DNA of 64,000 nt, taken from Amycolatopsis mediterranei (GTDB lineage Bacteria; Actinomycetota; Actinomycetes; Mycobacteriales; Pseudonocardiaceae). Where the stretch lies: contig NZ_CP100416.1 of assembly GCF_026017845.1 (NCBI RefSeq), positions 8,217,857-8,281,856 on the forward strand. Reading direction: 5' to 3'. Below the pieces are notes generated by a model. It did not search any database, was not told the origin of the DNA, and saw only the letters and a list, made by a program, of their open reading frames with translations. The translations under genes and the position numbers were made by a program. Each line of letters opens with the position of its first letter. The stretch's first letter is position 1. Below are positions 1 through 7,750 of this stretch, piece after piece.

Positions 1-89
1 GCGTCGGACGCGGCGGCCTTGGCGAACATCCGCTCGCTGGTCGCGGGGGTGGCCAGTTCGGAGCGGCGCAGGGCCTGGATCTCAGGCAC
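1..89 (-). CDS. CoA-ester lyase (HpcH/HpaI aldolase, CitE-like), N-terminal fragment cut by the window edge
   Basis: Only about the first 29 codons are in the window. The protein starts MPEIQALRRSELATPATS and goes on with ERMFAKAAASD, which is how CitE-type citrate lyase beta-subunit/malyl-CoA lyase-like proteins of actinomycetes begin (the N-terminal strand before the first barrel helix). Such enzymes cleave or form C-C bonds of acyl-CoA esters with Mg2+. The GTG start lies inside the last codons of the upstream flavin monooxygenase (8-nt overlap), so the two genes are translationally coupled. The identification rests on a short N-terminus only, so the exact substrate class cannot be given. 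Confidence 0.6.
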   Translation of the reverse strand, partial: MPEIQALRRSELATPATSERMFAKAAASD

Positions 90-1461
90 TCGTCGCCTCC
101 TCGTTCTTCGCGAACTGGTTCGCCGGCTGGGCCAGCGACAGGTTGTCCCGCAGCGTCGCGCCGGTGTACTCGGTCCGGAACAGGCCCCGGCTGCGCAGCT
201 CCGGCACGACCAAGCGGACGAAGTCCTCGAAAGCGCCCGGGAAGTGGGTCGCCGCGACGACGAACCCGTCCGACGCCCCCGACTCGAACCATTGCTGCAT
301 CTGGTCGGCGACCTGCGGCCCGGTGCCCACGAACCGCGGCCCCTGCAGGAGGGTCGCGCGGTGGTTGGCCAGCGTACGCAGGGTCAGCTTGCCTTCGCCG
401 ACGTGCCGGCGGACACCCTGGACGAGCCCGCGGATCCCGGAGACCGAGTCGATGAGCTCGTCGGTGACGACGTCGTCGAGCGAGTGCCCGGCGAAGTCGT
501 AGTTGGTCACCTCCGAGAGCAGCGTCAGCGACGCCATCGGGTGCACCAGTTCGTCGAGGAAGATCTTCTCCTTCTCCCGCGCGATGGTCTCGGTCTCGCC
601 GACGATCGTGTAAGCCATCGGCAGCAGCTTCACGGTGTCGGCCTCCCGTCCGGCCTCGGTGATCAGCTTTTTCTGCTGCCGGTAGTGCTCCTGCGCGATC
701 TCCTGGCTGGGGTCCGCCGTGAAGATGAGGTCGGCCCACTTCGCCGCGAACTGCATGCCGCGCCCGGACTGGCCCGCTTGAATGATCACCGGCCGGCCCT
801 GCGGGGTCCGCGGAACTGTCAACGGGCCGCGCACCGTGAAGTACTCGCCCTGGTGATCCACCTCGTGGACGCGCTCGGGATCGGCGAAGACACCGTTCGC
901 GCGGTCGTCGAGGATCGCGCCCTCTTCCCACGAGTCCCAGAGCTTCGCGACGACCTCGATGAACTCCTCAGCGCGGTCGTACCGCTTGTCGTGGGCGAAG
1001 TGCTGCTCCACGCCGAAGTTCTGCGCCTCGGCGTCGTTGACCGAGGTGACGACGTTCCAGGCGGCCCGGCCGCCACTGAGGTGGTCGAGCGTGGCGAAGG
1101 TCCGCGCGACGTGGAACGGCTGGTAGTAGGTGGTGGAGTAGGTCGCGCCGAGTCCGATGTGCTCGGTCGCGGCGGCGACCGCGCCGAGGACCGTGCTCAG
1201 GTCGAGCTTGATCGGCCGCGCGCCGTAGCGCACGGCCTCGGCGGGCGAGTCGCCGTAGATCGTGGGCATCGCCAGCCGGTCGTCGAAGAACATCAGGTCG
1301 AAGGTGCCCTCTTCGAGCACCCGGGCAATCCGCTGGTAGTACCGCAGGTCGAGGTAGTCCGCCGCCGCGCTGGGGTAGCGCCACGAGCCGGAGTACACCG
1401 ACACGTTGGACGCCTGCAGGAACGCGACGAGGGTCATCTGGTCTTTGCGTCGTGTAGTCAT
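82..1461 (-). CDS. NtaA/SnaA/DszA-type FMN-dependent monooxygenase (luciferase-like)
   Basis: A 459-residue luciferase-like monooxygenase of the nitrilotriacetate monooxygenase component A group, which is the usual length. Family hallmarks seen are the N-terminal TLVAFLQASNVSVYSGSWR stretch, the FDLMFFDDRL segment, SGGRAAWNVVTS in the middle and RPVIIQAGQSGRG near residue 270. Relatives use FMNH2 supplied by a separate flavin reductase to oxygenate and cleave C-N, C-S or ester substrates; no reductase lies beside this gene, although one is encoded at 56306. The ATG start at 1461 is chosen because it fits the family N-terminus. Transcription starts in the gap shared with the divergent GntR gene and runs on into the CoA-ester lyase. 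The substrate is unknown. Confidence 0.85.
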   Translation of the reverse strand: MTTRRKDQMTLVAFLQASNVSVYSGSWRYPSAAADYLDLRYYQRIARVLEEGTFDLMFFDDRLAMPTIYGDSPAEAVRYGARPIKLDLSTVLGAVAAATEHIGLGATYSTTYYQPFHVARTFATLDHLSGGRAAWNVVTSVNDAEAQNFGVEQHFAHDKRYDRAEEFIEVVAKLWDSWEEGAILDDRANGVFADPERVHEVDHQGEYFTVRGPLTVPRTPQGRPVIIQAGQSGRGMQFAAKWADLIFTADPSQEIAQEHYRQQKKLITEAGREADTVKLLPMAYTIVGETETIAREKEKIFLDELVHPMASLTLLSEVTNYDFAGHSLDDVVTDELIDSVSGIRGLVQGVRRHVGEGKLTLRTLANHRATLLQGPRFVGTGPQVADQMQQWFESGASDGFVVAATHFPGAFEDFVRLVVPELRSRGLFRTEYTGATLRDNLSLAQPANQFAKNEEATSA

Positions 1462-1492
1462 CGGGGCCTCTCGAGGGCTTCGACGGACCGGC

Positions 1493-1522
1493 AACTGATA
1501 CATCAGTTTCGTACTGATATAT
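1493..1522. promoter_or_regulatory. Candidate operator between the monooxygenase and its GntR regulator
   Basis: The 102-bp divergent gap contains a perfect 16-bp palindrome, AACTGA-TACA-TCAGTT (1493-1508), followed by a further half-site ACTGATATAT (1513-1522). The two ACTGATA copies sit 19 bp apart in the same orientation. This is what a dimeric GntR repressor site looks like, and the adjacent divergent GntR gene is the obvious candidate binder. Operator function is inference. Confidence 0.6.
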
Positions 1523-1563
1523 TCTTCGCGCCGACGAGGTGTGTCAAGGAGAGGAGACTGGGG

Positions 1564-2274
1564 ATGAGCGTCGCAGAGCCCATGCCGGACGACGTCGGAC
1601 CTTGGCCGGTGGACCTGGCTTCCGACGAGACCACGACGTACCGCACCGGGCGAGAGCGCATTGTCGACGTGCTCCGCGACCGCGTCCTGTCCGGCGTGCT
1701 CCCTCCGGGCACCAAGCTCAACCTCGACGCGCTCGCCGACGAGTTCGGCACCAGCCGCACACCCGTGCGCGAAGCCTGCCTGGCGTTGAGCCAGGACGGA
1801 CTCGTGCGCGTCGCGCAACGCAGCGGCATCGTGGTGATCGGCTTGTCCTCCGAGGCGATCCTGGAGAACTTCGCCCTGATGGCAGCCCTGTCCGGTCTGG
1901 CCGCGCAGTGGGCCGCACGCGGAATCACCGAACGGGAACTGCGGCGGGTGCGCGAACTGCACCGCGAGATCAAGGTCGCCGCCGCGGTCGGCGACGACAT
2001 CGCCACCCTCAACTGGGAGTTCCACCGCGAGATCAACCGCGCCTGCCACTCGCCGCGCCTGCAGCGGATGCTCGCCGAAGCGGGACGGCTGATCCCGCGC
2101 CGGTTCTTCGAGCTGTTTCCCGAGCACGTGCCGTGCAGCCTCGATGAGCACGACGCGCTGGTGGCCGCGCTCGGAAGCCGGGACGAGACCGCGGCGAGGC
2201 AGGTCGCCGAACAGCACTTCGACAGCGCCGCCGCGCTGCTGCGCCGGCAGTTCGCCGGCCGGAGCGGGACCTGA
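1564..2274 (+). CDS. GntR-family transcriptional regulator (FCD type)
   Basis: A 236-residue regulator. Residues about 30-95 form the GntR winged helix-turn-helix, with PPGTKLNLDALADEFGTSR followed by TPVREACLAL. The rest is a helical FCD-type effector domain (RELHREIKVAAAVGD, then NWEFHREINRACHSPRL). The start is the ATG at 1564, preceded by a strong purine-rich site, GGAGAGGAGA. The gene is divergent from the flavin monooxygenase, with a palindromic site between them, so it most likely controls that gene and itself. Its stop codon abuts the convergent aldehyde dehydrogenase stop with no spacer. Confidence 0.88.
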   Translation: MSVAEPMPDDVGPWPVDLASDETTTYRTGRERIVDVLRDRVLSGVLPPGTKLNLDALADEFGTSRTPVREACLALSQDGLVRVAQRSGIVVIGLSSEAILENFALMAALSGLAAQWAARGITERELRRVRELHREIKVAAAVGDDIATLNWEFHREINRACHSPRLQRMLAEAGRLIPRRFFELFPEHVPCSLDEHDALVAALGSRDETAARQVAEQHFDSAAALLRRQFAGRSGT

Positions 2275-3702
2275 TCACAGCTGGACGACGACCGTCTTCG
2301 TGGCGGTGTAGGCGTCCAACGCTTCGACGCCCTTCTCTCGCCCGTAACCCGATTTGCGGAACCCGCCGAACGGCAGTTCCACCCCGCCGCCGGCGCCGTA
2401 AGTGTTGACGTACACCTGGCCTGCTTCGATCTCGGCCGCCAGCCGGTGCGCGCGGCTCAAGTCCCGGGTCCACACCGCGCCCAGCAGCGCATAGTCCGTC
2501 CCGTTCGCCAGCGCGACCGCTTCCTCTTCGGTGGCGAAACGCATCGTGGTGAGGATCGGTCCGAAGATCTCCTCCTGCGCGATCGGAGCGGCCGGGTCGA
2601 CCCCGTCGATCAGGGTCGGCGCGAAGTAGGCGCCGCCGGTGATCCCGTCGGGCTCGGCGATCGCCCCGCCGGCCAAGAGTTCCCCCGTGCCCACCGCGTC
2701 GACGTAGCCGCGCACGCGGTCCTGCTGCTTGCGGGACACGAGCGGGCCCAGGTCGGGGTCGTCGAGACCGCGGCCGATCGACACCTTCGCGAAGTGGCCG
2801 GCGATGCGCTCGACGACCTCGGCGTGCACGCTCTCGTGGACGAGCACCCGCGAACCGGCGGAACAGGTCTGCCCGGCGTTCTGCAGGATCGCGCTCGCGG
2901 CCACCCGGGCCGCTTTCTCGACGTCGGCATCGGCGAACACCAGGTGCGCCGACTTGCCGCCGAGTTCGAGCATCACCGGCGACACCCGCTCGGCGGCGCT
3001 CGCCGCGACGAGAGCGCCGATCCGCGTCGATCCGACGAAGCCGAGGTGGTCGGTCCCCGGGTGCGCCGACAGCGCCGCACCCGCCTCGGGACCGAGCCCG
3101 GTCACCACGTTGATCACACCGGGCGGGAACCCGGCTTCCCGCGCGAGCGCGGCCACCGCCACGGCGGTGCGCGGCGTCTCGTCGGCGGGCTTCACCACGC
3201 TGCAGTTCCCGGTGGCCACGGCCGGAGCGACGCCGCGGGCGAACAACTGCAGCGGATAGTTCCAGGCCACGATGTGCCCGGTGACGCCGTGCGGCTCGCG
3301 CCGGGTGTAGGCGTGCAGGTCCGGCCGCAACTGCAGGGAAAGCCCGTAGTACGAGTCGATCGCGTGGCCGTAGAAGCGGAAGTAGCGCCCGCAGACGCGG
3401 GCGTCGTTGCGAGCCTGGGACAACGGCTTCCCGGTGTCCTCGCTTTCGAGGCGGGCGAGGGGTTCGACGTCCCGCTCGATCAGGTCGGCCAGCCGGCACA
3501 GCAACGCGGACCGCTGCTCGGGCGTCGTCGCGCGCCACGTCCGGTTGGCTCGACGTGCGGCCGCGACCGCCCTGTCAATGTCCTCCGCACCACCGCGTGC
3601 GACCTCGCCGAGGACTTGCCCGTTGGAGGGATCGACGTTCTCGTACGTCTCTTTCGCGCCCACGGACTCGCCGTCGACGAAGGACTCAGTGACCGTGGCC
3701 AT
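2275..3702 (-). CDS. NAD(P)+-dependent aldehyde dehydrogenase
   Basis: A 475-residue member of the ALDH superfamily, full length. Catalytic residues are visible: the oxyanion Asn148 in AWNYP, Lys171 in VVKPADE, Glu246 in LELGGKS and the nucleophile Cys280 in NAGQTCSAG. It oxidises an aldehyde to the acid. It is the last gene of the long minus-strand operon, 3 nt after the CoA-transferase stop, so it may supply the acid that the transferase activates. The ATG at 3702 gives the normal N-terminus. The substrate cannot be read from sequence; betaine-aldehyde-like and semialdehyde dehydrogenases are equally compatible. Confidence 0.9.
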   Translation of the reverse strand: MATVTESFVDGESVGAKETYENVDPSNGQVLGEVARGGAEDIDRAVAAARRANRTWRATTPEQRSALLCRLADLIERDVEPLARLESEDTGKPLSQARNDARVCGRYFRFYGHAIDSYYGLSLQLRPDLHAYTRREPHGVTGHIVAWNYPLQLFARGVAPAVATGNCSVVKPADETPRTAVAVAALAREAGFPPGVINVVTGLGPEAGAALSAHPGTDHLGFVGSTRIGALVAASAAERVSPVMLELGGKSAHLVFADADVEKAARVAASAILQNAGQTCSAGSRVLVHESVHAEVVERIAGHFAKVSIGRGLDDPDLGPLVSRKQQDRVRGYVDAVGTGELLAGGAIAEPDGITGGAYFAPTLIDGVDPAAPIAQEEIFGPILTTMRFATEEEAVALANGTDYALLGAVWTRDLSRAHRLAAEIEAGQVYVNTYGAGGGVELPFGGFRKSGYGREKGVEALDAYTATKTVVVQL

Positions 3703-3705
3703 CCG

Positions 3706-4902
3706 TCAAATCACCCCTTGCTCCCGCAGCTCGCGCAAGGTGCCGGCGTCCAGGCCGAGCAGGCCGCCGTACACCTCGTTGTTGTGTTCCCCGAGTGCCG
3801 GGCCCAGGTGGTCGATGCGTCCCGGGGTCGCGGAGAAGCGCGGGACCGGAGCCTGCACGCGCATCGAGCCGAGGTCGGCGTCCGGAATGGACGGGTAGAC
3901 CTCGCGCGCCTGCAGCTGCGGATCGGCGAGGAGCTGCTCGGCGTCGTACACCGGCGCGGCCGCGACGTTCGCCTCCTCGAAGACGGTCATCGCGTCGTCA
4001 AGGGTGCGTTCGGCAATCCAGGCCGCCATGATGCCGTCGATCTCGGCGGCGTTGCGTAGCCGCTGCTGCGCCTCGGCGAACCGGGGATCCTTGGTCAGTT
4101 CGGGCCGCCCGACCGCTTCTAGGGCCCGTCTCGCGATCGTCGGTGCGCTGCCGGACATCGCCAGCCAGTGCCCGTCCTTGGTCCGGTAGACGTTGCGCGG
4201 CGCGCTGATGTCCCACCGGTTCCCGGTCCGGACCGGGATCGTGCCGAACTGGTCGTAGGTGAGCACCGGCTGCTCCAGCAGCCGCGCCAGCGGTTCGATC
4301 AGGTTGACGTCGATGAGCTGCCCGGCGGCGCCGTGCACGTCGCGGTGGTAGAGCGCCATCATCACCGCGTAGGTGGCGGTGAGCGCGGCGACGCCGTCGG
4401 CGAGCATGAACGACGGCAGCGTCGGCGGCCCGTCGGGACTGCCCGTGAGGTGCGCGAAGCCGCTCATCGCCTCACCGAGCGTGCCGAACCCCGGCCGGTC
4501 GGACTTCGGGCCACCCGCGCCGTAACCCGTCACGTGCACCATGACCAGGCCGGGATTCGCCTCGGCGAGGGTTTCGTAGTCCAAGCCCCACTTGTGCAGC
4601 GTGGACGGACGCAGGTTGAGCACGACGACGTCGGCCTGCGCGGCCAGCCGGCGCAGCAGCTCCCGGCCGCGTTCCTCCCTCAGGTTGAGGGTGACGCTCT
4701 TCTTGTTGCGGCCCACGCTCTTCCACAGGAGGCCGACGCCGTCCTTCTGCGCACCCCATTGCCGCAGCGCGTCGCCGCCCCCGGGCTGCTCCACCTTGAT
4801 AACGTCGCCGCCGTGCTCGCCGAGCCACGTCGCGATCAGCGGGCCGGCGGCGAGGGTCGCGGCGTCGAGTACCCGGAGACCAGCCAGGGGTCCGTCGCTC
4901 AT
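3706..4902 (-). CDS. Family III CoA-transferase (CaiB/BaiF)
   Basis: A 398-residue family III CoA-transferase starting MSDGPLAGLRVLDAATLAAG. The family's catalytic aspartate is Asp169, in the segment PSFMLADG, the position used in formyl-CoA transferase. Other hallmarks are GGDVIKVEQPGGGD, RNKKSVTLNL and ANPGLVMVHVTGYG. It moves CoA from a donor thioester to a carboxylate. The start is the ATG at 4902, whose ATGA overlaps a stop in one frame of the preceding SnoaL gene. In the reading frame used by most of that SnoaL protein, however, there is no stop before this ATG, so a longer fused product is possible (see the SnoaL entry). Confidence 0.9.
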   Translation of the reverse strand: MSDGPLAGLRVLDAATLAAGPLIATWLGEHGGDVIKVEQPGGGDALRQWGAQKDGVGLLWKSVGRNKKSVTLNLREERGRELLRRLAAQADVVVLNLRPSTLHKWGLDYETLAEANPGLVMVHVTGYGAGGPKSDRPGFGTLGEAMSGFAHLTGSPDGPPTLPSFMLADGVAALTATYAVMMALYHRDVHGAAGQLIDVNLIEPLARLLEQPVLTYDQFGTIPVRTGNRWDISAPRNVYRTKDGHWLAMSGSAPTIARRALEAVGRPELTKDPRFAEAQQRLRNAAEIDGIMAAWIAERTLDDAMTVFEEANVAAAPVYDAEQLLADPQLQAREVYPSIPDADLGSMRVQAPVPRFSATPGRIDHLGPALGEHNNEVYGGLLGLDAGTLRELREQGVI

Positions 4903-5417
4903 GATGGGGTCCTTGTCGGTCGTAGGACGGATCCGTCCGATTGCGCCGCCCCACGGCAGGGCCAGCTCCGGCGCCGGATGCGGCAGCTGGTGGTAGAGGT
5001 CGCCGACGAACACCCGGTGAACGATCGCCCAGCGTCCGTCACGGCAGTACCACCGGTCGACGTAGCGGCCGCGGTGGAAGAGCTCGGTCGCGACGCCGTC
5101 GGCCGGGAGCGTCCGGCACCACACCGCGACGTAGCTCCCGCTGCTCGCGGTACCGGCTCGCACGTCGACGTCGACGAGGACGTTCGACACCAGGTGGGAG
5201 TCGGCGTCGAGCCCGGCGTGGTACGCCCACACGAAGTCGAGGAAGCCGGCTCCGGAGCTGCGGTAGCTCGGCCCGTAGTCGGCGATGCCGTCCGGATGCC
5301 CGACGGAGTCGGCCAGCGGCAGGTCGATCCGGTCGAGGCCGCGGCAGTACCGGTACACGACTTCGGTGATCGCCTGTTGGCCACGAGTCCGGCGAGCGGT
5401 TCGGAGTCGGCTTCCAC
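4899..5417 (-). pseudogene. SnoaL/NTF2-like protein (SnoaL_4 type) with an apparent frameshift near its N-terminus
   Basis: Two frames together make one SnoaL-like domain of about 170 residues. The natural start looks like the GTG at 5417, preceded by GGAAG, and reads VEADSEPLAGLVAN. The conserved body (QAITEVVYRYCRGLDRID, then DGRWAIVHRVFVGDLYH) lies in the next frame from about 5375 down. One missing base in the stretch 5370-5384 would join them. The body frame then runs without a stop straight into the CoA-transferase ATG. The alternatives are a real frameshift mutation, a sequencing error, or an internal start at GTG 5358 giving a SnoaL-CaiB fusion. Related proteins act as small dehydratases or isomerases; bile acid 7alpha-dehydratase has this fold. 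Confidence 0.6.
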
Positions 5418-5440
5418 GGTTGTTCTTCCACGCTTTCCGA

Positions 5441-5854
5441 TCAGGGGTGGTAGCCGACGTACTCGTCCGCCCGGCGGCGCAGCAGCCATCGTCCGCCGGA
5501 CTCGCCGAACTCGTCGTGGTAGCGCGCGACGATCGCGGGCGCCCACGCGGCACCGTCGAACTTGACCATGACGACGTCGCTGGTCACCTTTGCCTCGCGG
5601 TCGCTCCAGTCCGTCACGACCGAGTTGGCCACGACGTGCCGCTGCGGGTTGGCCGGATCCGGCTGCCACGCGGGCCGCGAGAACGCCTCGCGGATCGCCT
5701 CCACACCCTTCAATGTCGCGATCCCCGGGATCTCGACCACCGCGTCGGACCAGTACAACGCGACCATGTCACCGACGCGGCCCTCGTCCTGCGCGTGCGC
5801 GTGCTCGGCGATCGTCGCTTCGACGGCTGCGTACACCTCGGCGAAACTCGTCAT
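5441..5854 (-). CDS. SnoaL/NTF2-like protein
   Basis: A 137-residue single-domain NTF2-fold protein: an N-terminal helix (TSFAEVYAAVEATIAEHAHA), then DMVALYWSDAVVEIPGIATLKG and the beta-sheet segments AAWAPAIVARYHDEF and GRWLLRRRADEYVG. Proteins of this type form cone-shaped cavities and act as isomerases, dehydratases or cyclases, or only as binding proteins. Its ATG overlaps the cyclase-family stop by one base (TGATG), so the two are coupled, and the second, frameshifted SnoaL gene follows 23 bp later. Two tandem NTF2 proteins in one operon suggest either a heteromer or two steps on related intermediates; this is inference. Confidence 0.75.
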   Translation of the reverse strand: MTSFAEVYAAVEATIAEHAHAQDEGRVGDMVALYWSDAVVEIPGIATLKGVEAIREAFSRPAWQPDPANPQRHVVANSVVTDWSDREAKVTSDVVMVKFDGAAWAPAIVARYHDEFGESGGRWLLRRRADEYVGYHP

Positions 5855-6786
5855 CACTTCAGCACGATCGGGGTGATCGGCGACCCGGTCGAACCGGTGA
5901 CTTTCAGGCCGGGCGCACAGAAGAGGAACTCCCACACTCCGTCGGCCTCGCAGTCCTCGGCCAGCTCCTCCAGATTGAACATCTCCCCCAGGGTCAGTCC
6001 CATGTCGCGAATGGTGACCTGATGGAAGGGGATCATGGCGCCTTCGACCGGGCTCGGCCACACCTCGCCGGAGAAGTTGTCCATCGCCAGTGCCGCCACC
6101 TCGCGCCCGTGCAGCCACCGGCAGATGTCCAAGCCCGGCCCCGGCGCGTTGCCCAGGAAGTGCTCACGGTCGCCTTCGAGGAACCACTTGTAGGAACCGG
6201 TGCGCAGCAGCACGATGTCGCCGGACTCGACCCGCACGCCCTGCCGTTCCTCGGCCGCCAGCACGTCGGCTTCGGTGACCTCGTAGGAGTCTTCGAGCCG
6301 GTCCACGCCCTTGAGCCGCGCGATGTCGAGCAGCACCCCGCGAGAGATCAAGCGAGTCACGGCGTGGTGGAACGAGTTGCGCGAAGCACCGGTGAAGTTG
6401 TTCACCGCCGCCGCCGGAACGTTGTTGTAGAACCGGCCGCCGTACCCGGCGTGCGCGAGGCCGTCCCACTGCGTCGCCGACTGCAAACCGGTGATGATCA
6501 TGTCGTCGGCCGAGATCAGCCCGTCCGGGGTCGGGGTGTCCGAGGGCAGGAGCGTCATCAGGTGGATCGGGTTGGTCCGGAAACCGCCCGCCTTGAACGG
6601 GCCTTCCTTGTCGAACGGCATCCCGAGGTCGAACGCCTTGCCGGTCCGCACCAGCTGGGCGGCCGCGATCCGCTTCTCCGGTGTCACGAAGTTCAGCGTG
6701 CCGATCTGGTCGTCCTCACCCCACCGGCCCCAGTTGTTCAGCTCCTTGCCGAGCGCGTGCTGCGGCCACACCTTCTCGTCGGTCAC
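5854..6786 (-). CDS. Cyclase-family hydrolase (kynurenine-formamidase-like, PF04199)
   Basis: A 310-residue member of the metal-dependent cyclase/formamidase family. Visible signatures are NWGRWGEDDQIGTLNFVTPE near the N-terminus, TQWDGLAHAGYGGRFYNN in the middle (a D-x-x-x-H metal-site stretch) and SRGVLLDIARLKG. Relatives hydrolyse amides, cyclic esters or related bonds, and some open lactones or close rings. The GTG start at 6786 follows GAGGAGGAACC. Lying downstream of a Baeyer-Villiger monooxygenase in the same operon, it is a reasonable candidate for hydrolysing the resulting lactone or ester, but that link is inference. Confidence 0.82.
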   Translation of the reverse strand: MTDEKVWPQHALGKELNNWGRWGEDDQIGTLNFVTPEKRIAAAQLVRTGKAFDLGMPFDKEGPFKAGGFRTNPIHLMTLLPSDTPTPDGLISADDMIITGLQSATQWDGLAHAGYGGRFYNNVPAAAVNNFTGASRNSFHHAVTRLISRGVLLDIARLKGVDRLEDSYEVTEADVLAAEERQGVRVESGDIVLLRTGSYKWFLEGDREHFLGNAPGPGLDICRWLHGREVAALAMDNFSGEVWPSPVEGAMIPFHQVTIRDMGLTLGEMFNLEELAEDCEADGVWEFLFCAPGLKVTGSTGSPITPIVLK

Positions 6787-6795
6787 GGTTCCTCC

Positions 6796-7722
6796 TCATC
6801 GGTGGGACATGTAGTGGCCCACGCAGTCCATGAGGCTGGTGGGAACGTAGAAGCCGGCCGGGTCCTTGATCCGGCCGAGGTGCTCCGCGACGTCGTCGAC
6901 CGTCGTCTTCTGGGCATCCGCAGGCAAGTAGCCCTCGGTGACCCCGACGAACAGATGCGCGAACCGACCGCCGCCCGCGAGGTAGGCCTGGCCGCTGACG
7001 TCACAGTTCTCATGCGCGAGGTAGGCGACCATGGGCGCCACGAGCGACGGGGCCATGTCGGAGCCCGCCTCGGGCCTGCCGTCGCGCAGCTGGTCCATCC
7101 CTTCCGAGGGGCCCCCGCCCATGCGCGTCATGGCGTTCGGGAGGATCACGTTGACCTTGATGTCGGTCTCGCCCGCCGACACGGTCAGGCTGTTGGCCAT
7201 TCCGAGGAGCGCGGCCTTCGCCGTGGCGTACCCCAGGTTGTCCGGCAGCCCGAACATGCCGATCGACCCGGTGAGCACGATCCGGCCGTAGTTTTGCGCG
7301 AGCAGGTGCGGCCACGCCGCCCGGCTGGTGTTGAAGGCGCCGCGGACGTGGACGCCGAGGTGGCTGTCGAGGTTGTCCACCTCGATGTCAGGTAGCCCGC
7401 CGAAGCGGACGTTGCCCGCGTTGTTCACGACCACGTCGACACGGCCGAACTCCGCGACGGCGAGGTCGATCGGCGTGGCGCCGCCCTTCACCGTCGACAC
7501 GTCGCTGGTGTCGGCGATCGCCGTGCCGCCCGCGTCGGTGATCTCCCGGGCCACGGTGTGCGCCGGGCCGGTGTCCGCGCCGGCGCCGTCCATGCTGCCG
7601 CCGAGGTCGTTCACCACGACCTTCGCGCCCAGCTCGCCGAGCAGGTGGGCGTAGGCCCGGCCGATTCCGCGGCCGGCGCCCGTCACGACCGCGACGCGGC
7701 CGTCGAATCTGTGCTCCGTCAT
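6796..7722 (-). CDS. Short-chain dehydrogenase/reductase (multifunctional-enzyme type 2-like)
   Basis: A 308-residue SDR. The NAD site is VVTGAGRGIGRAY, followed by VVVNDLGGSMDGAG, a signature shared with the dehydrogenase unit of peroxisomal multifunctional enzyme type 2 and its bacterial relatives. NNAGN and the active-site YATAK motif are present. A C-terminal extension of about 50 residues beyond the Rossmann core fits that subgroup. The ATG at 7722 is preferred to the upstream candidate at 7770 because it sits just before the Rossmann core and outside the end of the monooxygenase. It probably oxidises a hydroxyl made or exposed in this pathway, such as a 3-hydroxyacyl-CoA or a cyclic alcohol. 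Confidence 0.85.
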   Translation of the reverse strand: MTEHRFDGRVAVVTGAGRGIGRAYAHLLGELGAKVVVNDLGGSMDGAGADTGPAHTVAREITDAGGTAIADTSDVSTVKGGATPIDLAVAEFGRVDVVVNNAGNVRFGGLPDIEVDNLDSHLGVHVRGAFNTSRAAWPHLLAQNYGRIVLTGSIGMFGLPDNLGYATAKAALLGMANSLTVSAGETDIKVNVILPNAMTRMGGGPSEGMDQLRDGRPEAGSDMAPSLVAPMVAYLAHENCDVSGQAYLAGGGRFAHLFVGVTEGYLPADAQKTTVDDVAEHLGRIKDPAGFYVPTSLMDCVGHYMSHR

Positions 7723-7750
7723 TGTCTTACCCTTTTCGGTCGGTCCGACG

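Noticed and set aside
19..1563. Continuous plus-strand frame upstream of and in phase with the GntR gene
   Set aside because: It is opposite the flavin monooxygenase. GntR family length and a strong ribosome site put the start at 1564.
5441..6118. N-terminal extension of the SnoaL-like gene into the cyclase-family gene
   Set aside because: The added residues are the cyclase coding region in another frame; the ATG at 5854 overlapping the cyclase stop is the natural start.
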